Source of the DNA: Nephrocerus scutellatus
Taxonomy: Eukaryota > Arthropoda > Insecta > Diptera > Pipunculidae
DNA: 64,000 nt
Assembly (NCBI GenBank): GCA_947095585.1
Contig: OX352762.1
Coordinates: 13,433,969 to 13,497,968, forward strand
Reading direction: 5' to 3'
Each line of letters starts with the position of its first letter. Within the stretch, counting starts at the first letter, position 1. The translations under genes were made by a program, and so were the position numbers. Of the stretch, positions 32,830 to 43,794 are shown piece by piece. The notes under the pieces were generated by a model. It worked only from the letters and a program-made list of their open reading frames with translations. It did not search any database and was not told the DNA's origin.

Positions 32830-33480
32830 AAGCACTCGAGATGTGCCTGAATCAATTTGCAGGTTTTCCTAAGGGAGAAAAACATAGACATCGTATTGAT
32901 ACAAGAACCATGGGTCAGAGGTGTACTGACGTCGTGGGTCTTTGCTATAAAAAATATAACCTCTTCTATAAAAAAAACGAGGGTAAGCCAAGCTCCTGTA
33001 TCTTAGTAAAGAAACATTTTAACGCTTTCCTTACTACTACATAGAGCTCATCCGACGTAAGAGTCGTTAAGGCTCGGGAGACAGATGGAGGTCATCTCTA
33101 CCTCCTACGTTTAAGTTTTTCCCACATGAGGATCCCGTACCACCAGAGGCAGTCCAGAAAATTGTAGAAGACTCAAGGGGGAACAATGCCCTTATGGGGT
33201 TTGAAGCCAATGCCAGGCACAGCCTATGGGGAAGCTCACAAGACAATGACAGTGAGTCTCTTTTTGATTTTCTTATAAATTCTAACTTAAAAATTTGTAA
33301 TACTGGTAGAACTCCCACCTTTACTTTTCCGAGTTCAGATAGGTACAGCGGATGGGAGGAGGTAATAGATATTACCTTGATTACTTACAAATTTTTACTT
33401 CAGGGTTGACAACTAGACAGTCTCCAGTGTTAATTCTTATTCTGATCACAAATATATACTGTTCGACCTGTGCCTCCAGA
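32830..33480 (+). pseudogene. LOA-like endonuclease domain (broken)
   Basis: From frame fragments: EKHRHRIDTRTMGQRCTDVV, then KYNLFYKKNEGKPSSCILVK and HFNAFL, then a later block with MGFEANARHSLWGSSQDNDS, ESLFDFLINSNLKICNTGRT, PTFTFPSSDRYSGWEEVIDI. The pattern (VQEPW, G.DANARH..WGSS, SLFDF...SNL...N.G..PTF) is an APE-type EN; the catalytic GGDAN is here GFEAN. Stops and frameshifts exclude function. Confidence 0.7.
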
Positions 33481-34059
33481 CGGAGACACCTCAAACGTAT
33501 AGGAATATTATAAGAACAAACTGGACGAAGTTCAGTAAAATTATCCAATCCAAACTGGACAAAATTCCTTATATTGAACCAACTACGACCGCGGATATAA
33601 ACTCCGAAATAAACTTTTTGAAGCATCCATGAAGCATGACAGTAGCATGTCCAATCAGCCGTAGCAAAAGAAATCATCCACCTGAGTGAAGTGAAGATCT
33701 AGACAATCTTAGAAGAGTGTCCAGAACTATGTTCAATATCTCTTATACCAATAACCACTGGCAACCCTACAAGTATTGCCTAAAAAACTATAAGAAAGCC
33801 ATCAGGAAGGCTAAACGCCGGTCCTAAGTGGAATTCTGTCAGTCTATCGAGACTTCCAAAGACTCGGCCAAAGTCCAAAGAAAACACCTATCCAATATTT
33901 ATTCAAAGATTGGATGGTAGTTGAACAGAATCAACTGCGGAATCTCTTGACATTTTAATAAAAACCCACTTCCCTGCGTGCAAAGATTCTTCCACATCTT
34001 ATAGGCCATGTTCTCCTGACGGTCGGGAAGGCTTGTCATGTGACACACCTAATATCATA

Positions 34060-35030
34060 ACCCACGAAAAGGTTTCCTGGGTCATTCGCAGTTTTTCTGC
34101 GTACAAATCACCCGGCCTTGATGGTTCACAACCCATTATGTTCTAAAAGACCATTGATGTGTCGACTTCTTGGCTAGTAAATATCATCAGAAGCTGTTTA
34201 CAAATTACCTATGTTCCCTGCAGTTGGAGAAGAGTACGAATAGTGTTCATCCCCAAAACAGGCAGAAGGGGTCATGAATCTGCTAAAGATTTTAGACCTT
34301 TAAGCCTATCATCGTTCTTGATGAAAACGCTGGAACGAATTTCAGACTACCATGGTGGACTAAGTTTTGAAGAACAAACAATATACTCTTGCCACCTTCC
34401 TTGACATAGAAGGAGCTTTCAACAATGTTAATATTAATAGCATTCAGGAGGCTCTCACTGAGTTAGGGGTAGAGTAACTCCAAAAACAGTGGCCCAGAGA
34501 AATCCATGTTAATTTAGGCAGTAGTAACATGGTCAACAGAGGCACTCCCCATGGAGGGGGGAGCCCTAATTGTGGCTGATGGTTATAAATAAGATCCTTA
34601 AGTTATTTGAGCTGTAGCGTATGCAGAGGAAGTGGTTATTCTTCTGTCAGGACGTGATTAGTAAAGTCATGGAACGGGCTATAGGGAAGCTTAGCTCCTG
34701 GGCTACCAGTTGTGGACTGGGAGGTAACTCTATAAAAACTGAAATGGTACTTTTCACCGCTAGGTTCAAAATACCGGTTTTTGCCCTCCCAAAGCTTAAT
34801 GGCCAGAGACTTACACTCATGTCAGAGGCTAAATATCTCGGCGTGATCCTTGATAGGAAGTAAAACATAGATTTCAGGGTTAAGAAAGCATGTATTACCT
34901 TATACGCTTGTAACAAAAACATCGGTAAGAAATGGGGCCTGCAGCTAAGGATGGCACTTTGGCTGCACGCAGCGGTGATACGACCCATTCTTACCTTTGA
35001 ATTCCGGCGATTAATAAAAAGTACGATGCC
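34060..35030 (+). pseudogene. LOA-like reverse transcriptase (broken)
   Basis: YKSPGLDGSQP (34110) is followed by SWRRVRIVFIPKTGRRGHES and AKDFRPLSLSSFLMKTLERI. A decayed TFLDIEGAFNNVNI near 34400 is the first catalytic Asp motif. VNRGTPHGGGSPN near 34530 is the template-grip motif. FCQDVISKVMERAIGKLSSW, then KTEMVLFTARFKIPVFALPK, AKYLGVILDRK and GLQLRMALWLHAAVIRPIL complete the thumb. The F/YADD box is not recognisable around 34620. Confidence 0.72.
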
Positions 35031-35094
35031 ACCAAAGTAGATAGATTACAAAGATCAGCAACTCTTGGGTTTACTATGATGCACTAAGGGTTGC

Positions 35095-35590
35095 CCTATC
35101 GGAACGTTTACGTTTAGCTTTTTCTTCTTTGATCAACGTTTATTCTGAAGAGGCAGATATTACCGCTTTTGCAGATGACATCGTAGTCGCCGTTGTGCCA
35201 AAACACAATGAGGCGATAGCAGCAATATGTAATGCAACAAGTAGGACTATCCGGGATTGGCTGACTTCATCAGCTTGGCAAACCATTAAACTGAAGCTCT
35301 ACTAATATCCAGTAGGAAAATAAGACAGGCAATTACCTTTGAAACTGGTAATTGTTCAATTCAATCTAAGCCATCAATTATATAGCTGAGAATGGTTATT
35401 GATGCGAAACTCTCATTCAAAGAGCATATAAAGGCTGTCAGCAATATAGCAGAGACTGTATATTCAGCATTGTCTCGAATTAAGCCGAACACTTGAAGAG
35501 CAAGGCAAACAAGAAGAAAGCTATTGGCTAATATTTTTTTTCAATACTTTTATAAGGAGCGCCAATTTGGACTGACGCAATGGATTAGGT
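35095..35590 (+). pseudogene. R1-like RT palm and thumb fragment
   Basis: YSEEADITAFADDIVVAVVP (from 35149), KHNEAIAAICNATSRTIRDW (35200) and a decayed thumb and post-thumb region with LSFKEHI, AVSNIAETVYSALSRI and RRKLLANI, the R1-clade pattern ..G.ADD....V.AK..E......N.A...I..WL. The FADD box itself is intact. Frameshifts near 35290 and 35400. Confidence 0.65.
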
Positions 35591-35784
35591 TAGCTATTGG
35601 CGAAAGATGATATCTATTCAGTGACTGTGTGCCTTGCCTCGCTATTGTGTCTCGTATATCCTACATACTCTCAACATCATATTTACCTCTATAACTGGGG
35701 TCCGTTATGGCCTCCCGTTGGGTTCCGAAATAAAGTATTTTTTTACGTACCAGGTTATTGGGCTCGCGTCAATATATATCATAA

Positions 35785-36010
35785 TAATAATATTCGGCGC
35801 GACAGACCATTGCGGTCGAAGACCGACCGTTTATGTTGCGCATGTATATTTTTGGACACAAATGGAAGGGACCTACAGTTTAGGGCCGGATCCGAATGGC
35901 GAATTGAGAAGCTTTCCGTGACAAGCGTGACGGTGGGACACCGTATTCGAACCACGAACCTTGTGCTCAGTAGCCGTGCGCATTTCCACTGAGCCACGGC
36001 GCTCACACTC
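35785..36010 (-). mobile_element. Complete tRNA-derived SINE with 11-bp target-site duplication
   Basis: Flanked by perfect direct repeats ATATATCATAA at 35774-35784 and 36011-36021. On the minus strand the head reads GAGCGCCGTGGCTCAGTGG (A box TGGCTCAGTGG fits the Pol III consensus), then GCTACTGAGCAC and GTGGTTCGAATACGG (B box). A body of about 140 bp follows (TCAATTCGCCATTCGGATCC, ACCGCAATGGTCTGTCGCG) and the element ends GCCGAATATTATTA, a short ATT-type tail. Length about 226 bp. It encodes no protein and would depend on a LINE for movement. Confidence 0.85.
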
Positions 36011-36021
36011 ATATATCATAA

Positions 36022-36999
36022 CATTCCTTAATTTCTGGTCTACCCGATTTTCTGAAAACAAACTCATCCAAATGAAAAACTTCAAATATCAGTTGTGACA
36101 AATTAAGCTGAGAGTTCTAGTAGCTTCAATTGATGTCTTTTCATTGATAAAAACTGAAAGTTTCATTAAAAAAATAATTTTCCATACGAGCATACACAAA
36201 TGTACATAACCTTTTCCATTAATATCGTAATGAGGCTTCTTTTTTTTGGAGTTTGAAAAAACGCAAGTCAAATAAGCTGCTCAAGACCGTACTAAACTTT
36301 TGAACAAAACTGTACTACTTTCACTCACTTGTGCCACATTTTTAATTCAGTCAACGATAAAATAAGAATTCCCAAGAATCTAACTTTACAAAGTTACAAA
36401 GCGAAATTGGCCGAATTGAAGAATAATAAGAATTTTTCATATTTCTCAACACTGCTGGTGCGACCTACTAATAGCCAAATTTATAATTCAGTATCCAGCT
36501 AATTCGGATAATGTGTTTGTACTCCCATTGGGTATGTCGGGTTTGAATTGCAATTCTATCTTTTCCTTTCAACTCAGTTCAACTCAAAATTCAACTACTT
36601 GAGTGGCACTTCTTTGTAAGTAGGTACTCTTATTCATATTTAATGAAAAATGAAAAACAAACCGATGGTAAAACTTTCCATTGGACTTTCCACAGCAGTA
36701 ATAAATTATTACGACTGTTGCAGAACATTTAAATTTATTATAACAATTAAGAAAGGTAAGAAACAGAATTCGATATGAATAAGAAAAGTCCTAGCGTCCT
36801 TGTAGGTAGTACATTTATGGTTTTAAAATTAAGTCAACCTTCCGTCGGACGCAATAGTAATATTAACACGAACGGGCGCAATATGCCTCACAGATCCTTA
36901 CAGCTATATGAAGGTTTTTTGTTTTTCTATATTTTATTGTAAAATGGAAAGCTTTTGTTATTTCAATAAAAAGAAATAAAAGGATGATTAAAGCCAAGT
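36022..36999. other. AT-rich spacer
   Basis: No recognised gene or repeat family. Confidence 0.35.
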
Positions 37000-37330
37000 A
37001 TAATTGCGAGCCAGAAGGGCGAAGCTAATAATCAGAGGACAAGAAAATTTTTCTAGCGTACGTGTGTCGGGTTGTCGGGTTGTACCTTTGTCCGGTTGTA
37101 TATCGCGACTTCTACCAATCGGAATTTGATGGGACTTGTTTTGAAACAATTGGTAAGCGCTTGACTTGCGATGACGTGAGGCGCGTCACGTGTTGCGCGT
37201 CACGTGTCGCGTGTCGCGTGTGGCGGATTTTTTTTTTTAATTACTTGTTTTAAAACTTGACTTGCGATGACGTGACGCGTGTCACGTGTCGCGCGTCGCG
37301 TGTGGCGCGTTCAATTTTTTTTAATTACTT
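37000..37330 (+). repeat. Dispersed repeat R-c copy 1 plus CACGTG/CGCGTG simple repeats
   Basis: GGGCGAAGCTAATAATCAGA, GAATTTGATGGGACTTG, GAAACAATTGGTAAG and TTGACTTGCGATGACGTGA recur at 42850-43020. Downstream (37175-37320), words of the type GTCACGTGTCGCGTG are duplicated in two ~95-bp blocks, each ending in TTTTTTTTAATTACTTGTTT. Confidence 0.75.
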
Positions 37331-38069
37331 GTTTTAAAAACTTGGCTTCAGTCTTTAGGCTGAATTACAACTATCCATATGGCGAGCTGAGAAGCTCGGT
37401 TTACTATCTTAAGTATAATAGGTTTTGAAAAAATGCTGCAGGAATGGGGGTAACATGCCTATAAGAAATCAAATTGGCCACAACTATACAATAAGACATT
37501 CAATCACCAGCTCTTTTATACGTGGGGTGAAGAATGACAAAATTAAATAATTAAATGCACGTCGCATACATGTTCTACATGCTAGAAATAAAAAAGTATA
37601 GCGCGATTTTTTAACGGCTGTATCTGTCTATCAAATATCTAGGGAAGCTTAATTGCATGAGATGACTTTCGGGTAGCACTTAATCAAAAAACAAATCATC
37701 TCGCTGGATGAAAAAGTTCAAGGTTTATAGGTTTGTTTGCATCAACTTAACTGGAAACTTGCTTCCTAATACAATCAAGAAACTAGCAATATATATAGAA
37801 GTAACATTTACTTCGCAAGATGTAATACTTTTGCCAAATGCTAAAAGTTCCATGTTTTGTGAAGCTGTAGTACAATAACTTGAAAAAAATTTGCTTTACA
37901 TTAAAATGTAGGTTTCTGGGCATTTGTCCATAATTGCACCCGTAACACTGCATATAATATGCAACAAACAAAGGTTATAAATCACAGTCAACAGCGGTGA
38001 ATTTAAATTTACGAAATTGGCGAATTCCTGTAATATAAAAAACCAAAACTAGCATAGCACTTACATCCA
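37331..38069. other. AT-rich spacer
   Basis: Nothing recognised. Confidence 0.35.
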
Positions 38070-38440
38070 TTCTTTCCAAGGTCATAGAAACGCTGATCAA
38101 TTTTCAGCTTAAGAAATATTTTGAAACCAACGAAATCCTTAGTGACCGGCAGTATGGATTTCGTGGGCAACGTTCTACTGGTGATTTGATAGTATATCTC
38201 ACCGAACAGTGGAACCGGTCTTTGATTCACTTTGGAGAAAGCAAAGCTGTTGCACTCGATATTTCAAAGGCATTTAACAGAGTTTGGCATCAAGTTCTTT
38301 TGTCCAAAATGCGTGCTTATGCAGTCGATGATAAGCTGCTTCACTAGATTAGAAGCTATCTTTTGGACCGCTCAATTCAAGTTATATTGGACGGTTTCAA
38401 GTCTAAAGTACATTTCCCCAGGGCTCTGTTTTGTCCACGA
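38070..38440 (+). pseudogene. LINE J RT fragment
   Basis: Plus-strand frame SKVIETLINFQLKKYFETNE, ILSDRQYGFRGQRSTGDLIV, YLTEQWNRSLIHFGESKAVA and LDISKAFNRVWHQVLLSKMR, then LDRSIQVILDGFKSKVHF. Includes the first catalytic Asp motif (ALDISKAF). It aligns codon for codon with 57510-57830. It breaks off near 38410 before the PQGS block; a tandem array follows. Confidence 0.85.
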
Positions 38441-38539
38441 AATTATTTCTCATTTTTAAATTCTCTATGTTAACTTCACTTGCCCGTGGCACGGATGTCG
38501 GTCGGCAGTCGGTCGTCGTCTGTTGTGGAATCTTGCGAT

Positions 38540-38905
38540 AATTTTTTAATCCACTTCCCAAAGTCCGATTTTACTGAAATTTTGTACACATGTATATTTC
38601 CGGAGACAACACTTTCTATTAAAATTTGGGGCCCCTCAGGCAACGTGGTCGGGGGGATCCTATAGAAATATTTTACAAAATTTACTCGATTTTCTTAAAA
38701 TTTTATACGCATATGTATCTCCGATGGACAACACTTTTTGTAAAAATTTTGGGAATTTTTTAAAAAATTAACACGATTTTTTTTAAAATTTTATATACGT
38801 GTGTTTTGATGGCCGGGGTCGTGGGGCCCCATATAATTTTTTTTAAAAATTAGCTCGATTTTCTTCAAATTTTAAACTCATGTGTATCACTGATGGATAG
38901 AACTT
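38540..38905 (+). repeat. Irregular tandem array, four units of 82-121 bp
   Basis: CGATTTTACTGAAATTTTGT (38566), CGATTTTCTTAAAATTTTAT (38687), CGATTTTTTTTAAAATTTTA (38774) and CGATTTTCTTCAAATTTTAA (38856) start units. Each holds a TGTGTA/TATGTAT word, GATGGA or GGAGACAACACTTT and sometimes a GGGGCCCC block. Confidence 0.75.
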
Positions 38906-38929
38906 TTTGTAAATTTATTGGAGTGATCG

Positions 38930-39410
38930 AGCCCTGAGACCCGTGTGGTATCCATGTCCATCGGCGTCAAATCGCAGCTCCGCGCATGCTGATTATTCGG
39001 TTGCCAAATTTGGCGCGCAAGAGATCGATTGTCAGTCGGCTCGTATGGCATGTGGGGCCATGTTGTTGAAACCAAAGGTCGTCCACTTTCATGGCGTCGA
39101 TTTAATGCCATAAAAAGTTGGTCAGCTGGCTCTGGGTCACCACTTCAAAGTCCAAAGAAAACTGTCGCTCTTGGTGGAGGTATTGGCTTTTCTAAGATTA
39201 CGTGTGGCTGTTCCAAATCCCAAATCTGGCAGTTCTGCTTGTTTACATAGCTCCCGAGATGGAAATGCACTTAGTCTGAAAAGAAAAGATAAGTTTTCAA
39301 TATTTCAAAACGCTCCTCAAGAGAAAACATGATTGTTTCGTGCCGCGGGTTATCAGTCTGACGATCTGTCAAAATTTGTTAGAATTGAAAACCAATTCTT
39401 AAGGAGTATA
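38930..39410 (-). pseudogene. Decayed DD41D mariner transposase with internal deletion
   Basis: Minus strand. MFSLEERFEILKTYL (from about 39340) is a transposase N-terminus, joined directly to FFSD*VHFHLGSYVNKQNCQ, where the motif FSDEAHF has lost its Glu to a stop. LEQPHVILEKPIPPPRATVF follows, then the second catalytic region reads FQQHGPTCHT with Asp changed to His, and after a frameshift ARSCDLTPMD. The HTH and much of the N-half are deleted. Third DD41D lineage of the window and clearly the oldest. Confidence 0.7.
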
Positions 39411-39498
39411 CCACAAATAGAAAAATAAACTCGTAATATATATACTATAAATAACTTAATAATATATATAGTTATATACATATACTATAGGAAACGAG

Positions 39499-39995
39499 CA
39501 CGTTGCAGGAACATAAGTCCCAATATTTACTTTTGGGACTTATGACTCACTTGGATAAGACATAAGTCCCAAATCGAATTAGGTACTTATGTCACAACCG
39601 ATCCATAGGTCCAAAAAAATTTGTCGAAAATGGGACATAAGTCCCAAATTTTAGGAGAGATAATAATTAAAATAATTTTTTATAAGGAGCCATTTCTTGT
39701 TATGTAATGAAACATAACATAAAATGGCTTCTTATAAAAGAAATATGTTAGATGGGACATAAGTCCCAACATATTTTTGGGGATAAGTCCATTTGTCGAT
39801 ATGACTTCTTTTGGAACTTATGTCCCGGGGAAATTGGGACATAAGTCCCAACATATTTTTTTGGCACTTACGTCCCGATGGGGTGAGAAGTAAGTCTGTC
39901 TCTTTTTCGATTTGACTTCTTTTGGAACTTATGTACCGGGGACATTGGGACGTAAGTCCCAATTTTTTCCTTTTGGGACTTAAGTCCCTGCACCG
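39499..39995. mobile_element. Palindrome-rich MITE-like element with inverted ends
   Basis: The ends are inverted: ACGTTGCAGGAACATAAGTC on the left and, read inwards from the right, ACGGTGCAGGGACTTAAGTC. Inside, the 14-mer GGGAC-nTAA-GTCCC, itself nearly palindromic, occurs in full at 39632, 39754, 39836, 39947 and 39975, with at least seven more degenerate or half copies. The centre (39677-39739) is a long hairpin: TTTTATAAGGAGCCATTT pairs with AAAATGGCTTCTTATAAAA. No transposase. The CAGG(G/A) ends resemble hAT termini, but no matching 8-bp duplication was found, so the superfamily is open. Confidence 0.7.
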
Positions 39996-39999
39996 TACC

Positions 40000-40719
40000 G
40001 CATATCCCGGCCTACTTATATAACAATAAATTGCGTTTTGCTATATCTGGTAGACACATCAATATGTTCTGTCCTGTTCTGCCCTTTCACGTTTTATTTA
40101 TGTTAGCTCCAATGTTATGCGCTATTAGAGTCAGTCTTCTGTACTTTATATTTACTTAAGATGCTCATAAATCAATCTAATGAAATGATCGGTTTAACCC
40201 TTCTCGGTTGACGAGAGGCCAATATCGTGGCCCGTAAAAAACCTCATTACAAAACCAGCAAATAGTTTCGGAACTACAAATGATCTACGACGCGGGATAA
40301 CGACAACGAAAATAGTTGCACGATTTATTAATTTTCTCATAGAAAATATGCTCACTAAATAGAGCTTGACTTGCACAGTATCTACTTTAAGTGATTATTA
40401 TAAAATGGCAGCAATGAACAGGCAATGATGTCTAACAAAATTTAGAATATGACACATACCACAGCTGCCATGCAAGACAGCATGTAGTCGATGTTGACTT
40501 GCTAGTCAGGAAAAGAATGTAGACCATAATAATCGGCTTTAAGCGTCTATGCACTGCTCGCATATGGGCCAAATTTAAAAACATAAGCTCTATCATGTGA
40601 AAATCATTCTGGGGTATATGAAATTAAAATTATGGTAAAAGACAGTATTCAGGCAGTACATTAGAAAAGCTTTCGTGAGATCTTTAATGACAATCGACAG
40701 CTAGTCATAAAGACGGCAG
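40000..40719. other. AT-rich spacer with a short F2-like stretch
   Basis: Around 40195-40260, GTGGCCCGTAAAAAACCTCA resembles the F2 5' piece at 24090 (GTGCCCGTAAAAAAACTTCA). Otherwise nothing recognised. Confidence 0.35.
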
Positions 40720-41280
40720 TAGAAAATATCCACAAAACCGCATGGTCTCAGTCTCAGTCTGTTGATGGAGGCAATTGCAACATAAAAGACCAAGTGTTGA
40801 TTGACCGCCGCCACAACCCGAACCTGATGATGGTACGAACGTACCGAGGTGCCAACGTCGACTCGAACCACTATCTTGTTGGTATGGTGCTCGAAGCGCG
40901 GATTGCATCATCAATAAAGACAACATTCGCGAATCAGATTAGAGTCAACACTGCTGCCCTTCGCAACGAAGAGACCAGAAACAACTACGGTCAAGCGATA
41001 GGACTCACCCTAAATGCAGGAAGCGTAAGTCCTGGGGCTGAGATTCCGGGCGTAGGATAGAAATGGACACGCCTTAAAAATACTGTCATTAGTACTGCTG
41101 TTCTCCATCTTAGGCAGTAGTTGTAGAAATCGGAACGACTGGTTCGATTCGTAGCCATACAACAGAAATCCAATGAATCTACAATCGTTCCGATATGCCA
41201 CCTTCGACTCGGACCACTATCTTGTTGGGTGGATTGCATAACCGAGAAAGACTGCACCCGCTAGTCATATCATAGCTTCC
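40720..41280 (+). pseudogene. LINE F2 fragment: endonuclease C-half to linker
   Basis: Plus strand, 40794-41060: DRRHNPNLMMVRTYRGANVD, SNHYLVGMVLEARIASSIKT and later AGSVSPGAEIPGVGEKWTHL, then NTVISTAV. Same as YRGANVDS.HYLV..VL.ARI (end of an APE endonuclease) followed by the F2 linker VNPGALILGVEEKWTHLENI at 45.75 kb. Frame change near 41030. Catalytic residues in this half (the DH equivalent appears as NH) are altered. Confidence 0.75.
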
Positions 41281-42839
41281 CTTCGCAACGAACAAACCAG
41301 AACCTGATCGAGGTTGTGACGCACAATATGATAATGGTTACTAAGGTTATTACCAAAAGAATGCTTATATACCATATTGCTTACCCTCTCTAAACGGTCA
41401 ATAGTTTCTGAAACAAATGAGTATTTTCTCCATTTATTCTTTTTATTTGTTGCTACCTCAAACTTTAGTAAACTTATCAAAAACGTATTATTCATATGCA
41501 TTGAGGAAACTATAATATTCCACATGGTTTATTGTTCTTCTCAACTCTACCATCGTTGGAAGTTCGCCTTCATCGTAATATTTCATTATTTAAAGTTTTC
41601 TGCATTTCGTTCTGTTCTAAAAGTTAGTTTCTATTTATTTTCCTGCTGTTCCTTTTTAAGTTTTCATTTGTGGTAAAGCAACAACAACAACAATACAAAA
41701 GGACAAAATTGTTTACGCCAAAGATGACATCATATCAGGCGTGGGCGACAAAATGTAACAAAATCCAAGAAGGACGTCCTCAAGAGACGGCAAAATACAC
41801 ATTTGCTTCCTTCGAAGGATTGCATATCCGGCAATTGATGTTTTCTATATGAGTGGATTATGATTATTGTTATTATTATTGAGGTTTTTTTTCTCTTCTG
41901 GTTATCAACTTTATCAACTTTTTCCACCACTTTGGCACTTTGGCAGTTTGGCAGTTTTCTTCGCAGTCAACTTCTTCATTTGCTTGTGTGTCACCATCCC
42001 ACATTGTATTCAGAAATGGCTCGCCATCTTGCAAATGTGAGCGTAATATCGTAAATTCCGAATGAAATTCAATGAGCCCTGAAAACTACAATTTCCCATT
42101 GAGTGTCGTCTTTGTCAGCTCCATCGAGGTAGGTCCTCCATCATTTACGTTCGTGATGGTCTAAAAAAAAAGCAAGAAAAAAAAACGGTAAGTACAACGC
42201 CCCCTGTTTGAAAATGTACCAACTACGAGTATCTATAGGGTACTTCGATGGAAGGAACTTTTCGTTTCACACATAAATTCACAACCCGCCAGAAAGACCA
42301 ACCAGCGAGAACAGAAAATAAATGCGACTGCTGCTTAAGTTTTTCTGCTACATTTGCGCTTTTGCTGGGGCTCCTTTGGCAAGGACCCAATTCACTTTTT
42401 TTTTTACTTTTTTACCCACACCCCCTTTCCCAATCGTTCTTTAACATTTTGGAGTGTGATTTGAATTGGATTTTGGTGTGACGCTGGAGACGATGACGCT
42501 GGCAGCTTTCTGATATTCAAATTGTCGCGTGAGCACTTGTATTATAAGTTACTGTTGTTGTTGTTGTTGTTGTTGAATTGCGAGCAGACTCAGATGTATC
42601 GTGTGGTTTGGTTGGCGCTAGCTGCTCGTGTGGAATACATTATCACATTATGAAATGATAAGCGATTTATGTGCGGTTTATAGCCCATTCGCTCAAAATT
42701 GAATGCGATTTACATTTTTTATAACGTTATGATGATAGTTTCTTTTCATCTTCGGCTTTTATTGGAATGTGCTAATTGTTGAGGATTTATTATTATTACG
42801 TCTTCAATGGGATATACGTTTTTATCAAAATATATTTAG
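41281..42839. other. Spacer with simple repeats
   Basis: Contains AAC repeats (41678-41692) and a GTT repeat (42552-42575). No coding sequence recognised. Confidence 0.4.
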
Positions 42840-43020
42840 TTGAGAGTCCAAAGGGCGAAGCTAATAATCAGAGGGCAAGAAAACTTTTTCAGCGTGCGTG
42901 TGTAGATTTGACAGTTTGTGCGTTTATCAGTTTGTTACCTCGTATATGTCGGCTTGTACTATTCAGAATTTGATGGGATTTGATTGAAACAATTGGTTAG
43001 TACTTGGCTTGCGATGGCGT
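42840..43020 (+). repeat. Dispersed repeat R-c, copy 2
   Basis: GGGCGAAGCTAATAATCAGA, GAATTTGATGGGATTTG, GAAACAATTGGTTAG and TTGGCTTGCGATGGCGTAA match 37010-37180 in the same direction, without the CACGTG-rich tail. Confidence 0.75.
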
Positions 43021-43307
43021 AATTTTTATTGTTATTCTATCCTATTCTAAAGGAGTAATTTTATCTTAGTCTGTGTTTGAACTATACTACAAAGCTGGTG
43101 TAGTCAAATGTTAGTTTAGTCTGCAGCATGGTTTCTCTTAAGTTAAGTCTCGATAAGTGGCGCTGTAGTCGTTATGTTTGAATTTTTCGTAGTTATGGTA
43201 TGATTTGGCTCAAATTCACAAAATAAATTTCTTATATAAAAATAAGTTTGCTGATAAAATTTGGACCCGCTTTGTGGCGGTGCAGTCGATATATTTCTTT
43301 CTTTCCT

Positions 43308-43640
43308 TTAGTCCGCGGGGGAGCATATGGCTTCTACAAACGCCCGCCAACGAACTCGATTTAACGCCTGAGGTTTCAAGAGACGCCACTCGTTCCTCTG
43401 GGATCTTGCTTCCTCTTCTATTGTCCTTTTCCATGTCTTGCTAGGACGGCCGACTCGACGGCTTCCTTGTGGATTCCAGTCGAGCGCTAGTTTCGTAATG
43501 TCGTTCGCTGGCTTTCTCAGAGTGTGGCCAATCCAGCTCCATTTTCGTCGTCTGATAGTGAGCGCGATTGCTTCCTGCTGTGTTACTCTTTGCAAGTCTT
43601 GATTGGTGATAATGTCCGGCCATCTTATTCTCATCTTATT
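43308..43640 (-). pseudogene. RTE-type LINE C-terminus
   Basis: Minus strand, open for 108 codons: MRIRWPDIITNQDLQRVTQQ, LTIRRRKWSWIGHTLRKPAN, LDWNPQGSRRVGRPSKTWKR, and RVRWRAFVEAICSPAD. This is the conserved tail after RT of RTE-type LINEs. No upstream RT; sequence of another family (F2) begins at 43795. Confidence 0.8.
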
Positions 43641-43794
43641 CTCAGTCGATATATTTACGTAAAACTAAATTTTCTGTATTTGTTCATATCAGAATAGATG
43701 TACGTTGGCTATGATTATTGAAATATATAATTATGAAGATTCGTTTTTTAAATGAATAATTAGTAAAAATTATCATCATATTTGGCTCTACAAT

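Larger units (their letters stand above)
31865..35030 (+). mobile_element. LOA-like non-LTR retrotransposon, ORF1 to RT, degenerate
   Basis: Longest LINE of the plus strand. In order: ORF1 start (31901), ORF1 linker and DUF4780-like start (32276), endonuclease (32830-33480), a decayed stretch (33480-34060) and RT (34060-35030). Proteins throughout match the LOA-like pattern, but there are many stops and frameshifts. The RNase H and 3' UTR were not seen; R1-like sequence follows from 35095. Confidence 0.75.

Noticed and set aside
39732..39962. 76-codon minus-strand frame in the palindromic element
   Set aside because: It merely translates the repeated GGGACATAAGTCCC words (recurring RDISSKRS-like text); not a gene.
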